Origin: Suillus spraguei
Lineage: Eukaryota > Basidiomycota > Agaricomycetes > Boletales > Suillaceae
Length of the DNA stretch: 64,000 nt
Direction of reading: 5' to 3'
Assembly (NCBI GenBank): GCA_016800925.1
Contig: JABCPU010000021.1
Span: 248,001 to 312,000, forward strand
Position numbers and translations under genes: made by a program. Position 1 is the first letter of the stretch. Every line of letters starts with the position of its first letter. The notes beneath the pieces are model-generated. The model searched no databases. It was given only the letters and a program-made list of their open reading frames with translations, and was not told where the DNA came from. This document shows, piece by piece, positions 31,066 through 43,167 of the stretch.

Positions 31066-31962
31066 AGTGAGAGGTGGACGCGCTAATGCTCTTCTGATGG
31101 AGTTTCCTAGCGACGATTACCATAAATTGTCATATACATATGAGCGGATGGTTGCTTCAGACGGAAAAAAAACTGCCAACTCACTCCATGGCCGTTCGTC
31201 CGTAGTCTTCAACGATGACTTTATGACACGCATCACGACATTAACGCCACGACACGATAATCAAGCAAGACCACTCACGGCGTTCAAACCAGTCTACGAA
31301 TGACGCTACGATGCCCTCAGACGATGACTATTTCACGATACTCGCGACAGACAATGCTAACCACTGTGGTCCACAGCATCCAATACTGGCTCAAAATAAC
31401 GCTGCGACACTATTAGAACGTATTCCTGTATTCAATGATATTAATGAACTTCTTTGCTTACCCGCATGTCCTTGGATTAAACGATATGATAATTCGAAGT
31501 CCACGGATTTGTGAGGCGGCACACGAATGGAATCTAAACAAAAAAACACACCTGCGAATGCTCACCCAGCCTCGCTGAGGAAACGTTGAAGAGACGTCTC
31601 TTTTCAAGCCCCGTCATTTCAACGATAATTTTGGAAACGACGTTTTTTGCAATTTAGGTATCTAGGCCATCTTGATTTTCATCCATGCCCGAACCAGTCG
31701 TCAGCAGCGGAATCGTGCCCTTCTACTACAGGCGACAGGTCAACTAGATCTCACCTTTGAAAGAAAGCTTCCGGGTACTCGTGAAGAAAGAAAGTTGTAG
31801 GATACATAGCATGAATTTCTCTTTTGCAGAGCCTATATGAGTTCACGAGGCTCTACATAAGACAAAGTCGGCGAGGTAGTAGTAGTAAACGATAAAGGGG
31901 AATATGATTGATTATATAAGCTCTACTTGATCTCAAGAAGTGTTTCATTGCTACTCCCAAAT
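31066..31962. other. Gene-free stretch
   Basis: Only short unsupported frames; the last 100 bp are presumably the promoter of the gene at 31963. Confidence 0.4.
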
Positions 31963-32949
31963 ATGTCTTCCATAGGCCCACAAATTCCAGCACACCTCCT
32001 CCCAACCGTCGCGTCAGCCGACGATTCTGACGAAGACGATGATTATACACCGGCACTGCCTCCCGATCTTGCTGCCTCCCGCACAGCTGGGCCCTCGTTG
32101 CCCTCAAAGATCGAATCGAATACATTGCCTCCAAAACGACAATACGTAGGGCCATCATTACCTCGCTCGCAAGCTCCTTACGATGATGACTCGGATTCAG
32201 ATGTTGGACCTCAACCACTTCCTGCAGCTTATGCTTCGCGAATAGAAGAAAAATCGGGCGTGGAAGAGTTCTTGGAGAGGGAGGAAAGGAGACGAAAACT
32301 TCAGGAAGAGGCGAGCAAGCCTAAAAAGCTTCAGCGGGAGGAGTGGATGCTTGTACCTCCAAAGAGTGGAGACTTGTTGGCGTGTACGTTTCACTCAAAA
32401 TCCGGTTCTCAGGGTTGTGTATTTATCGAAATCACATAGCACTTGACCCTACGAAAGCCAGGCCTCGTCAGTTCGCGCGTAGTGCTGCACCATCACGGGA
32501 CGATTCTGGATCTTCCCTTTGGACCGAGACACCCGCAGAAAAACAACAACGTCTTGCTGACGAAGTTGCCGGACGGAAACGACGTGCAGCAAATGCACCG
32601 CCAGAGGAGGACTCGCATGAGATAGCCAAGCGACGGCGACGGGATGAGGAGATTCGCAGAGGAGTCGAGGAACACACAGTACGCATCCTTTGATTGATTG
32701 TTCTTTTGAAATGGAAGTTGATACATCATCTTTCAGCGCAAGGCTCGTGGTTCGGCCCTTGTCGAGTCACATATGGAGCGAGAAAAAGAGGAGGCGCACA
32801 AGCAGAGTGAACCCTCGGTTATATGGGATCATGAACGTGATATGTCTCTAGGTGGACGGCTTATGGACGATGGACAGAGGCAGAAGATGCTTCGGGATGC
32901 CAAAGGACTCGGAGAGCGTTTCGGTAGTGGGCGCAGCGGATTTCTATAA
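31963..32949 (+). CDS. GPALPP motif (DUF3752) protein
   Basis: Three exons: 31963-32383, 32440-32678, 32737-32949. Starts MSSIGPQIPAHLLPTV. The repeated GP.LP motifs are visible (IGPQIP, YTPALPPDL, AGPSLP, VGPSLP, VGPQPLP) in an acidic N-terminal half. Then the DUF3752 domain follows: REEWMLVPPKSGDLLASLDP, SLWTETPAEKQQRLADEVAG and the end VIWDHERDMSLGGRLMDDGQ, closing with FGSGRSGFL. The DUF3752 domain closes the protein, as in other fungal members (about 290 residues). A nuclear role has been suggested for the family, but the biochemical activity is not known. All exon joints keep frame. Confidence 0.9.
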
Positions 32950-35426
32950 GTTCCTGACACTGCCAAAGACGCTGGAACCCCAGTGAGTCTTTGTCGCGGA
33001 CCGTGGCATCTCGTGAGGTCTACCGTTTTCTTATTCGCGATATATTTTTCTTGTATGTATGCCTTACAAGCGATCCGTTCTCCTACGGACGGTCCCTTCT
33101 TTTAGCCATTGAACGTAGTCATATGTGCAGACCGCAGTCGAAATTGTTTCAGATTCACGGTCCAACTCAACCGCGTGGGATTAAAGGCGAAAATGACACG
33201 AGGAAGGCATCCGTGTGTGGTCTGGCGGCGCAGTCTTACTGTTTCAAAGTGAAAACGGAAGCAGGAAGATCATAATTCTACTATCCTTTGCCTCTAGATG
33301 TGGCGGCTCGATCGCCATGTGACATTGTTTCAGAACACCGAACAGTAAAGGGAGGCCTCAGAGAGCCTCAAGTGGAGCGCGCACATGGCGAGGATACGAA
33401 TTAGTTCCGTGGGATCAAATTTATTCCAGAATGTCGATATATGTACAGCGCTCGCTCTTGCTGTGAAGACCTTGACCATTTTGTTCGGTATAATCATTGT
33501 ATCAATTATCATCATCAGCCCGAGTGCCGGAGCCATGCGCTGTTGGGTTCCAACGAATGTTCCGGAAGCTGAGCTCAGGTGCATGAGGCCACCATCATTC
33601 CGGCATTTATATTTCTTCTTCATTGCAAGTTCTGTGATCTTGTAGTCGGAAGTACTATTTACGTGAGTATACTATCTTTCCCTTGATCATTTTGTCTGTT
33701 TATCTATCTTTTGGTTATAAACTTCATTTGAAACAGATTGTCGTATCTACGCATTCCACTGCCTGCAACGATATATTTCATAGGAAATCATCATTTAGAG
33801 TGTCTGTTCGGCTTTCTCATCGAATGTATGATGTTCGCATCGATCATCTCTTCGGTCGGTGTTCCATAGACTATAGTACGAGTGGTGTTTGATCTTAGCT
33901 AGTAATTCTTCAGGTACTAAACTCACATATCGCCGTGGTGTTCCATCCTGTGCGCACGTTGAATCAACGTGAGTGATAGAAGGGTCGAGTATTACACCCC
34001 TGACGTGCGTACCAAAAATATAGACAATTATGCTTTCATTGAATCCTATTGTGTTCCTGTTTCAAACATGCTGCTATTGGCACGCAGCCGGTATGATGGA
34101 GCGAATCTCAGAATATATAAATCGCCTAAATTATATATAGGTCTTCGCGATGCTTGGTGGAAGGTCGAGCCTAGAAATGAACACGATTATTTCACCATCG
34201 AACTCATAACCAGTCAGGAGCAAGTTCGGCGAAAAAGACAGTGCAAATGAGGTTAGACGGGTGGTGCCACAGGAGTGTCCAACAGAGTGACGCGTGAGAG
34301 TTATGATTTGCTGGTGTTCGTGCAAATCCTGTGTGTCCCGGTCCGTACGTCTGATCGCGAGGCCCTCGCCTGGATGGTCTGGAACTATTGCTATGCAACT
34401 ACCACGAGCGCTGCGACTCTAACCAATGAGTAGAGGAACTGGTTCGCACTGGAAGTGACTACTCCGAATGCCTCGGATAGCATGTAAGAAACACGGCCGA
34501 TGCGTCCACTGTTGAGTTGACATAAACACAAGAATAAAACCATGACTGCGCTCACTGAAGAGTATTCGAACGTAGATATCTATTGCAGGGAATGTCAAAT
34601 ATAGTTCAATCGTCTGGGCGTATGGTCCGGACTCCACCACATGCAACCTACACTTGACTTGCATGCTAATGAGCGACACAGGACGGCACGTAAGTAACAA
34701 AGGTGGAGGTATACATGTAATCAATCACTCACAATAAAAGGACCAAGTGCCAAGTGAGGAGGAAGGAACTCCATATGCATGGGCGCGTAATTCGGGTGAT
34801 TGGGGTACAGGGGGTGCATGGATGGGAGCCAATCTATAATCGGATCTAGCGTTCCAGAACTTGTATGCTCCGATAGAACTTGATAAATGTCCGTGCCATG
34901 CTATGCCCTTCTTATCATGACGTCTTATATCCCCGAATACGAGCACAGCCTTAGTATTGTCGCCGTGGATATAGGACATACCGTGAGGGTCCTGCATGTA
35001 GATAATACGTACTGCAGTTGACCATGCATCCCCCACATGGGGTTTTCGTTGCATACCGGCATACCAAGGTCATGGAAAATCGTGATCGTAACAATAAGGC
35101 ATGAAAGAAGTCCTTCTGGCGGAGGTGAGGCTGACCTTGCCGTGATATGGCGGAGAAAAGAGGATGGAGAAAGCGGCTATTTTCAATTGATGACGAGTAA
35201 GCGCTCACTGAATTTGGTTGTAGCACTAGCTCAACGTGTTCGATAAGAACCTCGGTCATCGGATAAAACCGGAAATTGTGAAGTGGTCTATTGGCTCTCG
35301 AACATTGTCACTGATGGTATAAAATCAAGTAGATGTGAGCTTGTACCGAGCAACACGCGAGTTCATCTCATACGGATTCATTATAAATTACGGTATACAC
35401 AACTGCCAGTACTGTTCTCCGGAACA
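32950..35426. other. Long stretch without a supported gene
   Basis: Several frames exist (for example + 33385-33645 with a hydrophobic run ILFGIIIVSIIIISPSAG; - 34725-35054 with an HGMSYIHGDN segment), but none shows a family signature or coherent splicing. A decayed gene on the - strand at 34.7-35.2 kb is possible. Confidence 0.35.
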
Positions 35427-36113
35427 ATGCCATCACACAACACTTCGCACAAGCTGGGTTCCTCCTCGCGAAAAAACAAAACCCATACGACCCCTTCCCC
35501 ATACAAAGTTAGCACTGGCCCTGCCTCCCCCTCCCGCCCACGCAGACTCCCACTAAGTTCATTACGTCTGCGCCCAATACCCAATTCCTATTGGGCGACT
35601 CCCCTCCTACTCGCTTGTGAATACCCCTGGTCTCCTTTTGAAACCACCACCCAAAAACTTGACAAGCTCCTCGCCGCCGGTGTCCGCACTTTCATCGATC
35701 TCACTGAGCCTGATGAACTCAGGCCCTACAAGCCCCACCTCCCAAGGCACATCCGTGCCGCCGGTCTCGATGCGACTACCATTGCCTACCACCGGTTCCC
35801 CATCCCTGACCGTTCGCTACCTCAAAAGCCCACAAATTTCATGCGTCAAGTGCTAGACGTGCTCAGGGAAAATGCAGAGCAAGGGCGTGTATGTGCTGTG
35901 CATTGTCGTGGTGGAATTGGGAGGACCGGCTTGGTTATCGGGTGCTGGCTCGTGGAAGCAGGAATCGCTAGGGATGGCGAAGAAGCACTGAAGATAATAG
36001 AACGGGAGTGGCGAACTGTTGAGAAGTGCAAGCGCTTCCCACATTCACCAGAGACCGGTGCACAGTTCGAGTTTGTCAGGAACTTCACGAGTCCGGCTAT
36101 GGTACATGTCTAG
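35427..36113 (+). CDS. Dual-specificity / tyrosine phosphatase-like protein
   Basis: Single exon of 228 codons. The start at 35427 (MPSHNTSHKLGSSSRKNKTH) is chosen because the frame upstream has no coding character. A basic Ser/Pro-rich N-terminus of about 50 residues is followed by the phosphatase fold: LLACEYPWSPFE, LAAGVRTFIDLTEPDEL (a usual beta strand of DSP-type enzymes), FPIPDRSLP with the general-acid Asp region, and the signature VCAVHCRGGIGRTGLVIGCW, containing the HCx5R loop with catalytic Cys and Arg. It ends near ETGAQFEFVRNF. It should hydrolyse a phosphomonoester on Ser/Thr/Tyr or another substrate; the substrate cannot be read from the sequence. Confidence 0.9.
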   Translation: MPSHNTSHKLGSSSRKNKTHTTPSPYKVSTGPASPSRPRRLPLSSLRLRPIPNSYWATPLLLACEYPWSPFETTTQKLDKLLAAGVRTFIDLTEPDELRPYKPHLPRHIRAAGLDATTIAYHRFPIPDRSLPQKPTNFMRQVLDVLRENAEQGRVCAVHCRGGIGRTGLVIGCWLVEAGIARDGEEALKIIEREWRTVEKCKRFPHSPETGAQFEFVRNFTSPAMVHV

Positions 36114-38427
36114 AAGACAGTGCGCGTGTTTCTCTCTCTCGCTTGCTTTATTTCAGTATGTCTGTTCCCTTTCCTACTTACGCCCTTCTCACAGACGCGT
36201 TTTCAGGTATACCTTTGTATTCATCCTCCAGGCTCCCACGCCCTAGGCATCTCGCTGTAGCTACTATATCCCTATTCATATTTCCCTGGCCATGGTGCTA
36301 GTCTCATACGTGCCTGGGCATATTTCCTCCGTCTTGTGGTACAATGTGATGTGTATAATCACAGATCATGAAACGTGTACTGACCAGCATACCACACTTA
36401 CATACGTTTTCGGGCTTGATGGCCTAGTAAGATGTGTACTGTCGTGAATGAATTGTTACTGAGATATACCCTCGGTGGCAGGCTGATATGAATGAGAATC
36501 GAATTACACCAGTAGGCTCGAGTACCACGCTTGAGTATTGTCAATTCAAAATCACATGAACGAGAAATTAATTAGGCTATTGACAATAAGAGAATCTCGG
36601 TATTTGCCGGGAGGCTTGCGTGCGGCAAAATCTTGAGGCCGCAGAAGGGTGATACCTCGACGTTTCATTTGACGATACACGGTTTTCCTTCATGGTATAA
36701 GTACTAGGCGAGAGCTGGTGAGTGAGAACAATTTACTTTTTCCTTTCTTGAACCGATAAATAGTACTATGAGCAAACCATCGCAGACCAGTAGATACTAT
36801 GCCGAGTGCCCCGACAGCCTAGCTGAAGGGGCTGTAGGTTGTGATTTCCGCTCGCCGTACTATCAACACAGCCGCAAGCCACTGTACGTGTGGCTTTAAT
36901 TCATGCATTGTTCGATCTCACCGGCACCGCCTATATGCTACAGCTACCCGATTGATTTGCGCCTTTCCGATCATAACACGCAGCTTGTGTTTATTGCTGC
37001 GGCTTCTCCTGGTCCACCGATCGCTCGGGCGTCTCCCTTTGAATCACAGAATACCAGACCTCTTCGACCTTTCCCTCCTGGCACATGGCATACATTGATC
37101 AGTTCATTTCTCACCATAGCAGGATGGAGAAGCATGGTACTCGCTAGCTCGACCTTAATACAACCATGGAGAACGTATTTTCATCGACAAGGAATACGAT
37201 GGGTGAGAAGGAAACGTTAACAGCTTGGGTAAGTCACCCCATAAATAGAATATTGTCCTCCTCCTTTGATCTGACTCGGACTCAAAGAGGCTAGGTTTCA
37301 GTCGCAACTCCAACCGTGCTCAGTATCAACTTCTGTGCCATTGCAACGTTCGTTGCACTCTTTCCATCCGCCCATGTTCTTGCTGTTTAACTGAGAACAA
37401 TATTTTCCGCCGCATTCGTTCGCAGCAACTACCAGTAGATTTTCACAGGCTGGTTGGCATGGCGTGAGTCTTATTCCAGGCTTTGTTGGACTCATATTGG
37501 CGATGCGCAGGCTAAATGCGATATATGGAATTTGTTGCGCTATCAAGTTGCAGACACAGCAAACTTTCAGTATGCGGTGCACAAACTATTGATCAGAATG
37601 ATGAAGCGCTAAGCGGTTACCAAAAGTCAAAGGTTTCTTGCCGGTAAGTTTCAAATCTTTTTGTGCACTGCCCAACAGATCCATTACAGCGGCTATGATA
37701 GGAATCAATCCCAACATACTTAACATGTTACAGTCGTCAGCTAATTCTTGTTATGTCATGATCAAGGATCCCACCGCGGGCAAAGTTAAAAAATAAATAA
37801 GGCCTGTGATAAAAGTGGAAATGTAACACGATATACGGACCTACGGTATACACAGCTCTAATGGAAGGGACAAGGTAAAAATTGTCTGATAAACTAGCTG
37901 TTGGATGCTGTCATAAGCAAGGAACGATCTTCTTGCCTAGCAATGACTTACATATTTCGATACTTGGCAATACATTGAAATCTCAGGGTTGCTGATTCAA
38001 AAGTTGTATCACTTCTCCAGCAAAATTGACCTGCTTCTCACAGGTCCTATATTTTCGACTTCGCCCCCTGAGTGACCCAGACACACAGCACCTGCAGTCA
38101 TTGCAATCCTCAACGCATCAAGTAGTTTCACCTCCGGTAGTTATCAGGTACCACATACAAACTACAAAGGTACTATCTCTGATGCCATTGATGTACCGAA
38201 TGAAATTCCGCCTTTGGCTTCTGCCAGCCGACTCTTGGCTGTGCCGCTGCACTGCCGCATCATCGGTTTTGGGGCTAGGGCAATTTCAATTTACACAATG
38301 CGTAGTATTGAACATCGTACTTAAGTAATGCTCACAGGTGTATTGCTCCAGGACTTGCAGGCAAGTACCACCGAAGGCGCTACTGAGTACTGAGTACCGG
38401 TCTCTCATCCTGATTCCTGATACTACC
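36114..38427. other. Long intergenic stretch with one possible small Cys-rich ORF
   Basis: Nothing recognised over most of it. It contains the ORF listed separately at 37298-37495. The last 300 bp are presumably upstream DNA of the gene at 38428. Confidence 0.35.
37298..37495 (-). CDS. Possible small cysteine-rich protein
   Basis: 65 codons from MSPTKPGIRLTPCQPACENL to HGWSCD, with seven cysteines in spacing suggestive of disulfides (CX3C, CX4C, CX3C pairs). The frame is open further upstream through a hydrophobic segment (CNLIAQQIPYIAFSL) starting at 37582, which could be a signal sequence. No family recognised; may be chance. Confidence 0.25.
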   Translation of the reverse strand: MSPTKPGIRLTPCQPACENLLVVAANECGGKYCSQLNSKNMGGWKECNERCNGTEVDTEHGWSCD

Positions 38428-40045
38428 ATGTCTTCCCTGCTATCAGTCTCAGATCTCGCGAAGTTACAGACGTCCAAGGTAAGTACAGGCAGTTTCCCTC
38501 TGATGAACTCGATGTTAATAATATGTTTGATTTAGTACGTCAATTGTGAGTGTCCGCAAATCATCCGAGAAGTGAACGTCCGCATTGACTATTTTTTTCC
38601 TAGTGGGCAGTCTTGCGATCCTTGTGAGTATCACACACATTTCTTGTGTTCTAGCTCAAATTTCTTTCGATATCGCAGGTATTTGATTACTGCATCACTT
38701 TTTCCGAAGAGGTCGGCGAAATATGTGTCCGTTCGCGAGTGTTCTGACCACTCCCACAGGTCCAGTGGACCTGGTTCAGATCATGGGATGTAACCCGTGT
38801 CATGTTCATCATTTCTCGATATTTGCCTTTTGCAGGTGTTGGAATGACTGCATATGGCGAGTGACCCACTCCGATTCTCCTTATCTTGTATTTCTGATGG
38901 ACACATCTTAGATGCACTGCGTGCCAGTAATCAGGTAAGCTTAGATGGTGAATAGCTTCTATGCTGAGCTGACTGCATGTGGAAAGTGTACTTCTACTCT
39001 GGAAGGAAATAGTGAGTCGACCTGCTAAACGATTCATCTTTGTGCCATTCAATGACGTGGATATCAGTCATTCATATCATAGGTATCGTTGCAGCAGAAG
39101 GTACGTGTTCTATGTTCGTGTTAAGAGTGCAGTGGCTCACTCCCTTGACAGGCTTATTGATTATTCGGACCTGGGCATTCTGGCAAAAGAGTAAAAGATT
39201 GCTGATCGGGTTATTGGTTTATAGTGTGGTGCGTGTTTTGCAGAACAGTAATAATATCATAGATTTTTATTATTGCGTAGCTGACAATTACCGCCGCCAT
39301 TGCCGCAGATCTCAGCCCTACGATGTTGCTTCCGGGTGGTGAGTTCATTAGTATTCACGAGCGAAAGTTGTTCTAATACAACTGTCAGAGGAGCCCCCCT
39401 TGAATACCTGTTACTTCGAGAGTACACGGAACGGCGCGGTCGTATACATATTCTTGGCGATTTTTGAGAGCCGTTAGTGATGATACAAGTTTTTTCATTG
39501 GTTTACTTACCCATAACAACATGGCAGTGATATTGTTCCTCACTATATATAAGAGGGTTCGCGACTATCGAGACTTCCAGAGTGGGATTGTAGCAACTCT
39601 GTACTACGATGGCATTCTTTACATGCTGTGCATCCTCGGTATGTGGAAATAATTGGCTCTCCAGATATTATCAAGTGACGCGTTTCGGGAAGCTATCACA
39701 GTCGCCAATGTCATCATCGGAGCTGCACTTGCGGTACGTATCTTGGTCGTCAAATCTTACGACTCGCTAACTTTCCGTTCTTTTCCGCAGAGCGCATATA
39801 GCAATTTGTTTGACACGTACGTCACCGGCTACACTCTGGCTGCTAGCTGATCTCGAACCCATTGCACTAGGCTGCAGCTGGTCAGTCACAGCGTCCTGGC
39901 ATCACGAATTCTATTCCGTCTTCGAAATAACAATGAACGTGTCCACGAACCGTCGATGTCAGTGACAGCGTTAGAACCTATAAACTATCTACAAACTTCG
40001 CCAATGTCGATGAGTGGAATGGGTACTACCAGAAGTGAAGTCTGA
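38428..40045 (+). CDS. DUF6533 multi-pass membrane protein
   Basis: Assembled from many small exons: 38428-38478, 38536-38545 (10 nt), 38604-38623 (20 nt), 38679-38711, 38760 onward, and later exons near 39040-39100, 39151-39230, 39280-39340, 39390-39470, 39530-39640 and 39860-40045. The spliced start reads MSSLLSVSDLAKLQTSKYVN, LGSLAILVFDYCITFSEEV, WTWFRSWDVTRVMFIISRY, LPFAGVG. This is the DUF6533 pattern (YD..TF..E...W, then RY). Further hydrophobic segments follow (ISVIHIIGIVAAE, LLIIRTWAFWQKSKRLLIGL, VVYIFLAIFES, DGILYMLCIL), giving about seven membrane spans, and a Ser/Thr-rich cytosolic tail ending TTRSEV. Members are numerous in mushrooms; the function is unknown. Middle exon borders are less certain. 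Confidence 0.75.
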
Positions 40046-41274
40046 GGGAATGTAGGTGTATGTGGAACAATTGGCGAAAAGCTTCCGCTCATATCCAGCG
40101 TACAACTCAGTTGTGATATTATATGCCAGTGATACCTGAGGGAATGAACGAAATAGTGGTTCATTCCCAACTGGTTCTTTGTTTCCTCTAAGCCTGGTTG
40201 CGGCGGTGTTAATGCTTCTCATGTGATGTCAGGATGATTCTGCATCACACCTTCGTTTGCATTCGCTCTGGTCCAGCATCTACAGAGGACGAAGCCTGGC
40301 CTGTTTTTCCATCTGAGCTTCTCCCTTCTTTATCGAGAATTTTTCTCATAATTCTAGCACGTTTACCTTGCAAAACCTGACGCGCAGTCTTGGGCACCTA
40401 TCCAATAACTGATCTTTCGTACCAACAAAACCTAAGCCATGCCAAGATCCTACAGCTACCAGAGATGACTGGACATTTGCGGAAGATGTTGGATTTGTTG
40501 AGTTGCACGCAAGTCTCGGACACGTTCTGCGAAGTAATACCAACTCAACAGAAGAGTGATCGCAATGATCGAGACACATCCTCGTATGCACCCTATCGTG
40601 AAAGATATTCAAAATACAGATAGCTCGCCGCTCCGGATCGTGCATGGATTCTAAACCACTGCAAATGCTTTGCGCGATGATCTAAACACATTTTCCTATA
40701 TTGCAGCAACGTCAGCCGACGTCAATTATTCCAATATGTCATCAACTACGCCCGCAGGCGAATCAGAACCAACAGAGACCTCACGACAGACGGTATAAAC
40801 ATGACTGAGGTCACACTCGTCATGAAGTAAATGGTAGCGCTAAACACATGCCTTAGTAATCTGAACTGGACATTACATAAGACATTCGAGATTTTCCTGA
40901 TGCGGCAGCAAGTGATATTTTTAGCACAGTCAACTATCTCACTCAATTCTGCTTCAACCGTGGTCGTTCAACCTCGTAACGAGCTGCATTGAAGAGAGGA
41001 TAATATTTATATGAAGAGTTTTGTGTTTAATTGTAGTGGAAGGGATAGTACTTGTCTGCCGGACCGGCCTGCAAATTCGGATTCCCAGATGCCCTCTTTG
41101 ATTATGGTCACCAAATCTATCGCAAAACCAAGAACGATGAAACCCACTCCGGACCGCCTTACGGTAGGCTACAGATATAAAGATACAGGTGATCTGGACA
41201 GCATTACTGCGCACGCCTCAGAGTGCTAGCACCCTAAAGTCTCTCTTTTTATTTCCCTCCTTACTGCAGCCACC
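40046..41274. other. Gene-free stretch
   Basis: Short frames only on both strands; nothing recognised. Confidence 0.4.
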
Positions 41275-42481
41275 ATGCGACTCGGAAGTCTACTCCTCTA
41301 CTATGAGTTCTATGGGATGATATTCTTAGTGTTGTTGGCCTTGGTACTGACCATCTTGGTGCCGTTAGCTGGCGCATCGGTGCGCATCAGGGCACACTAC
41401 GACCCAAAGGGTCTGCAACTTGATTCAGAGGGCAGTATAGGTAGTAGCCCAGTCATCCCATCCTTCTTTTCAATGTTGAGAAGGATACACAGAATCGAGG
41501 TAGGCGTTCCCATACATTCAAATGGCCAGCGCTCTGACATTGTGCAGGGTTGGTCAGGACTATACAAGGGATTATGTATGAGTCCAGCATAATATTATCA
41601 TACCATCTGACGCATGTCACCTAGTGCCCACGTCGTTGTCAATTCGCGTTGTGGCGGCCTTGGTGATATTCTTGAGAAACAAAAAATATCTTCCCAGAAA
41701 GTTCCTCACCCCTGGTGCAAGCACTGTCTGGATACTCGTGTGTAGCATTCTTCTTCCTCAGGCAGTCATCAAGAACCGGTGAGTTCATTTTAATATCCTA
41801 TTCGGCTCAGTTGACAACATTTCAAACTAACCTATCATGATCTGGTTACTTAGTGCAATTACAACACCCTACAAGTTGCCGGGGAACATTTACTCACTTC
41901 GTGTTCTCCTGACGCCCACCGAACGTTGGAGGCCTTTGACCCTCTATCTTACGCCTGGTCTCCTTATCGCCGACGTTGCCTGGCAGGTCGCCTACGCTGT
42001 CCTCATTCCACGATGGATTCGACGACTTCTTCTCCGGGCATTCGTGAAGCCAGGCATACGTTACATAGAACGAACTTCCACCATCAAACTCGTCATAGTA
42101 TTCGTCGCCATCGCACTTCTGAAAACAATCATCATCACCCCTTTGGAAGTTATTTTTCTCAGACTTTCTATTCAACCGAACCGCGTGGCCCCTGAATTCA
42201 ATTCCATCTCACAAGAGGAAAGCGACACCGAAGAAGCAAGGGAGTACGCTGGTGTGGAAGAGGATGTCATTAAGTATGTAAAATTTCCTTTCTCGTTTTT
42301 GTTCCCTGAGATATCAATTCACAATTATAGCCTGAGAACCGAGAGGGAGCCATACGTCGGTTTAATTGATTGCGGGAAGAGGATTATCGAAGAAGAAGGC
42401 TGGGGTGCGTTATATCGTGTATGGTGGTGGACAACATTGCAGGATCTTTGTTTTTCGATGTTTTGGCTGAGGTATACATAG
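41275..42481 (+). CDS. Mitochondrial carrier-type membrane protein (fungal)
   Basis: Exons 41275-41499, 41548-41577, 41625-41778, 41854-42273, 42331-42481, all in frame when joined. The start MRLGSLLLYYEFYGMIFLVL is hydrophobic. Carrier features: WSGLYKGLLPTSLSIRVVAA after the first joint, ITTPYKLPGN, LLTPTERWRPLTLYLTPGLL, the signature ITPLEVIFLRLSIQ (PxExxxxR type), EREPYVGLIDCGKRIIEEEG and WGALYRVWWWT. This is the divergent carrier branch common in basidiomycetes, with an acidic loop (SQEESDTEEAREYAGVEEDV). It probably sits in a mitochondrial membrane; the substrate is unknown. The last intron is itself in frame without stops, so retention would still give a protein. Confidence 0.8.
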
Positions 42482-43167
42482 CCATTTGTTACAGCCTCAG
42501 TCCCTTTGTTAGAGATTCGATAAAGACACTTGCTACCGAACCCGGAGGATTGGCCTCCGGGACTTCTCTGAACTTGTTTCCTTTTCTTCGCTCTTGTCAC
42601 TGGAGTAGGGAGGGGCGGAGTAGCAGCTAGCACCGTAGCTTAGTCAGCCACTCAGTGTCTTGTCGTAGCGTAGTGCCCTTTACCACTTCTTACCTTGCTC
42701 TCGATACGCAGGCACACAGTCGCGGATACATCCGCATCATATGTCATATCTACCGGTGTCGCTGTCCCCAGTATCTTCTTTCCATCTCGGACATGTTCTC
42801 ACTTGATACTCAATGGCATGAATTACACGGGAACGTGTTGTTTTGTAAAGTGGAGTTATCCGATGCTGCAGCACCTCGGACACCTCTTCATACTGGTTAA
42901 CAGAGATATGCTGGACTCATTATCGAGTTCCTTTTGGACGATTTCTGGTCAATTTCTGGTTAGACATTTCTTGAATCCAACGACCCCCCTTCAAATTCAC
43001 TCAAAACTCCGTGAGTCAATGGCCATGACCGCTGTTACATATTCGGAAATTATGCTCAAAAAATCAATCTCAGCTCCTTCTCCGCGCTCGAGGTAAAACA
43101 ACCAGAGACACGTATTCTCAGTATCTACTAGAGAAACAATGAGAATAGAGTATAGCATAAGTGAACG
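42482..43167. other. Gene-free stretch
   Basis: Region between convergent genes; no coding signal beyond short frames. Confidence 0.4.

Noticed and set aside
34725..35054. Kinase-like gene on the - strand (HGMSYIHGDN)
   Set aside because: One short resemblance only; no HRD, DFG or splicing pattern.
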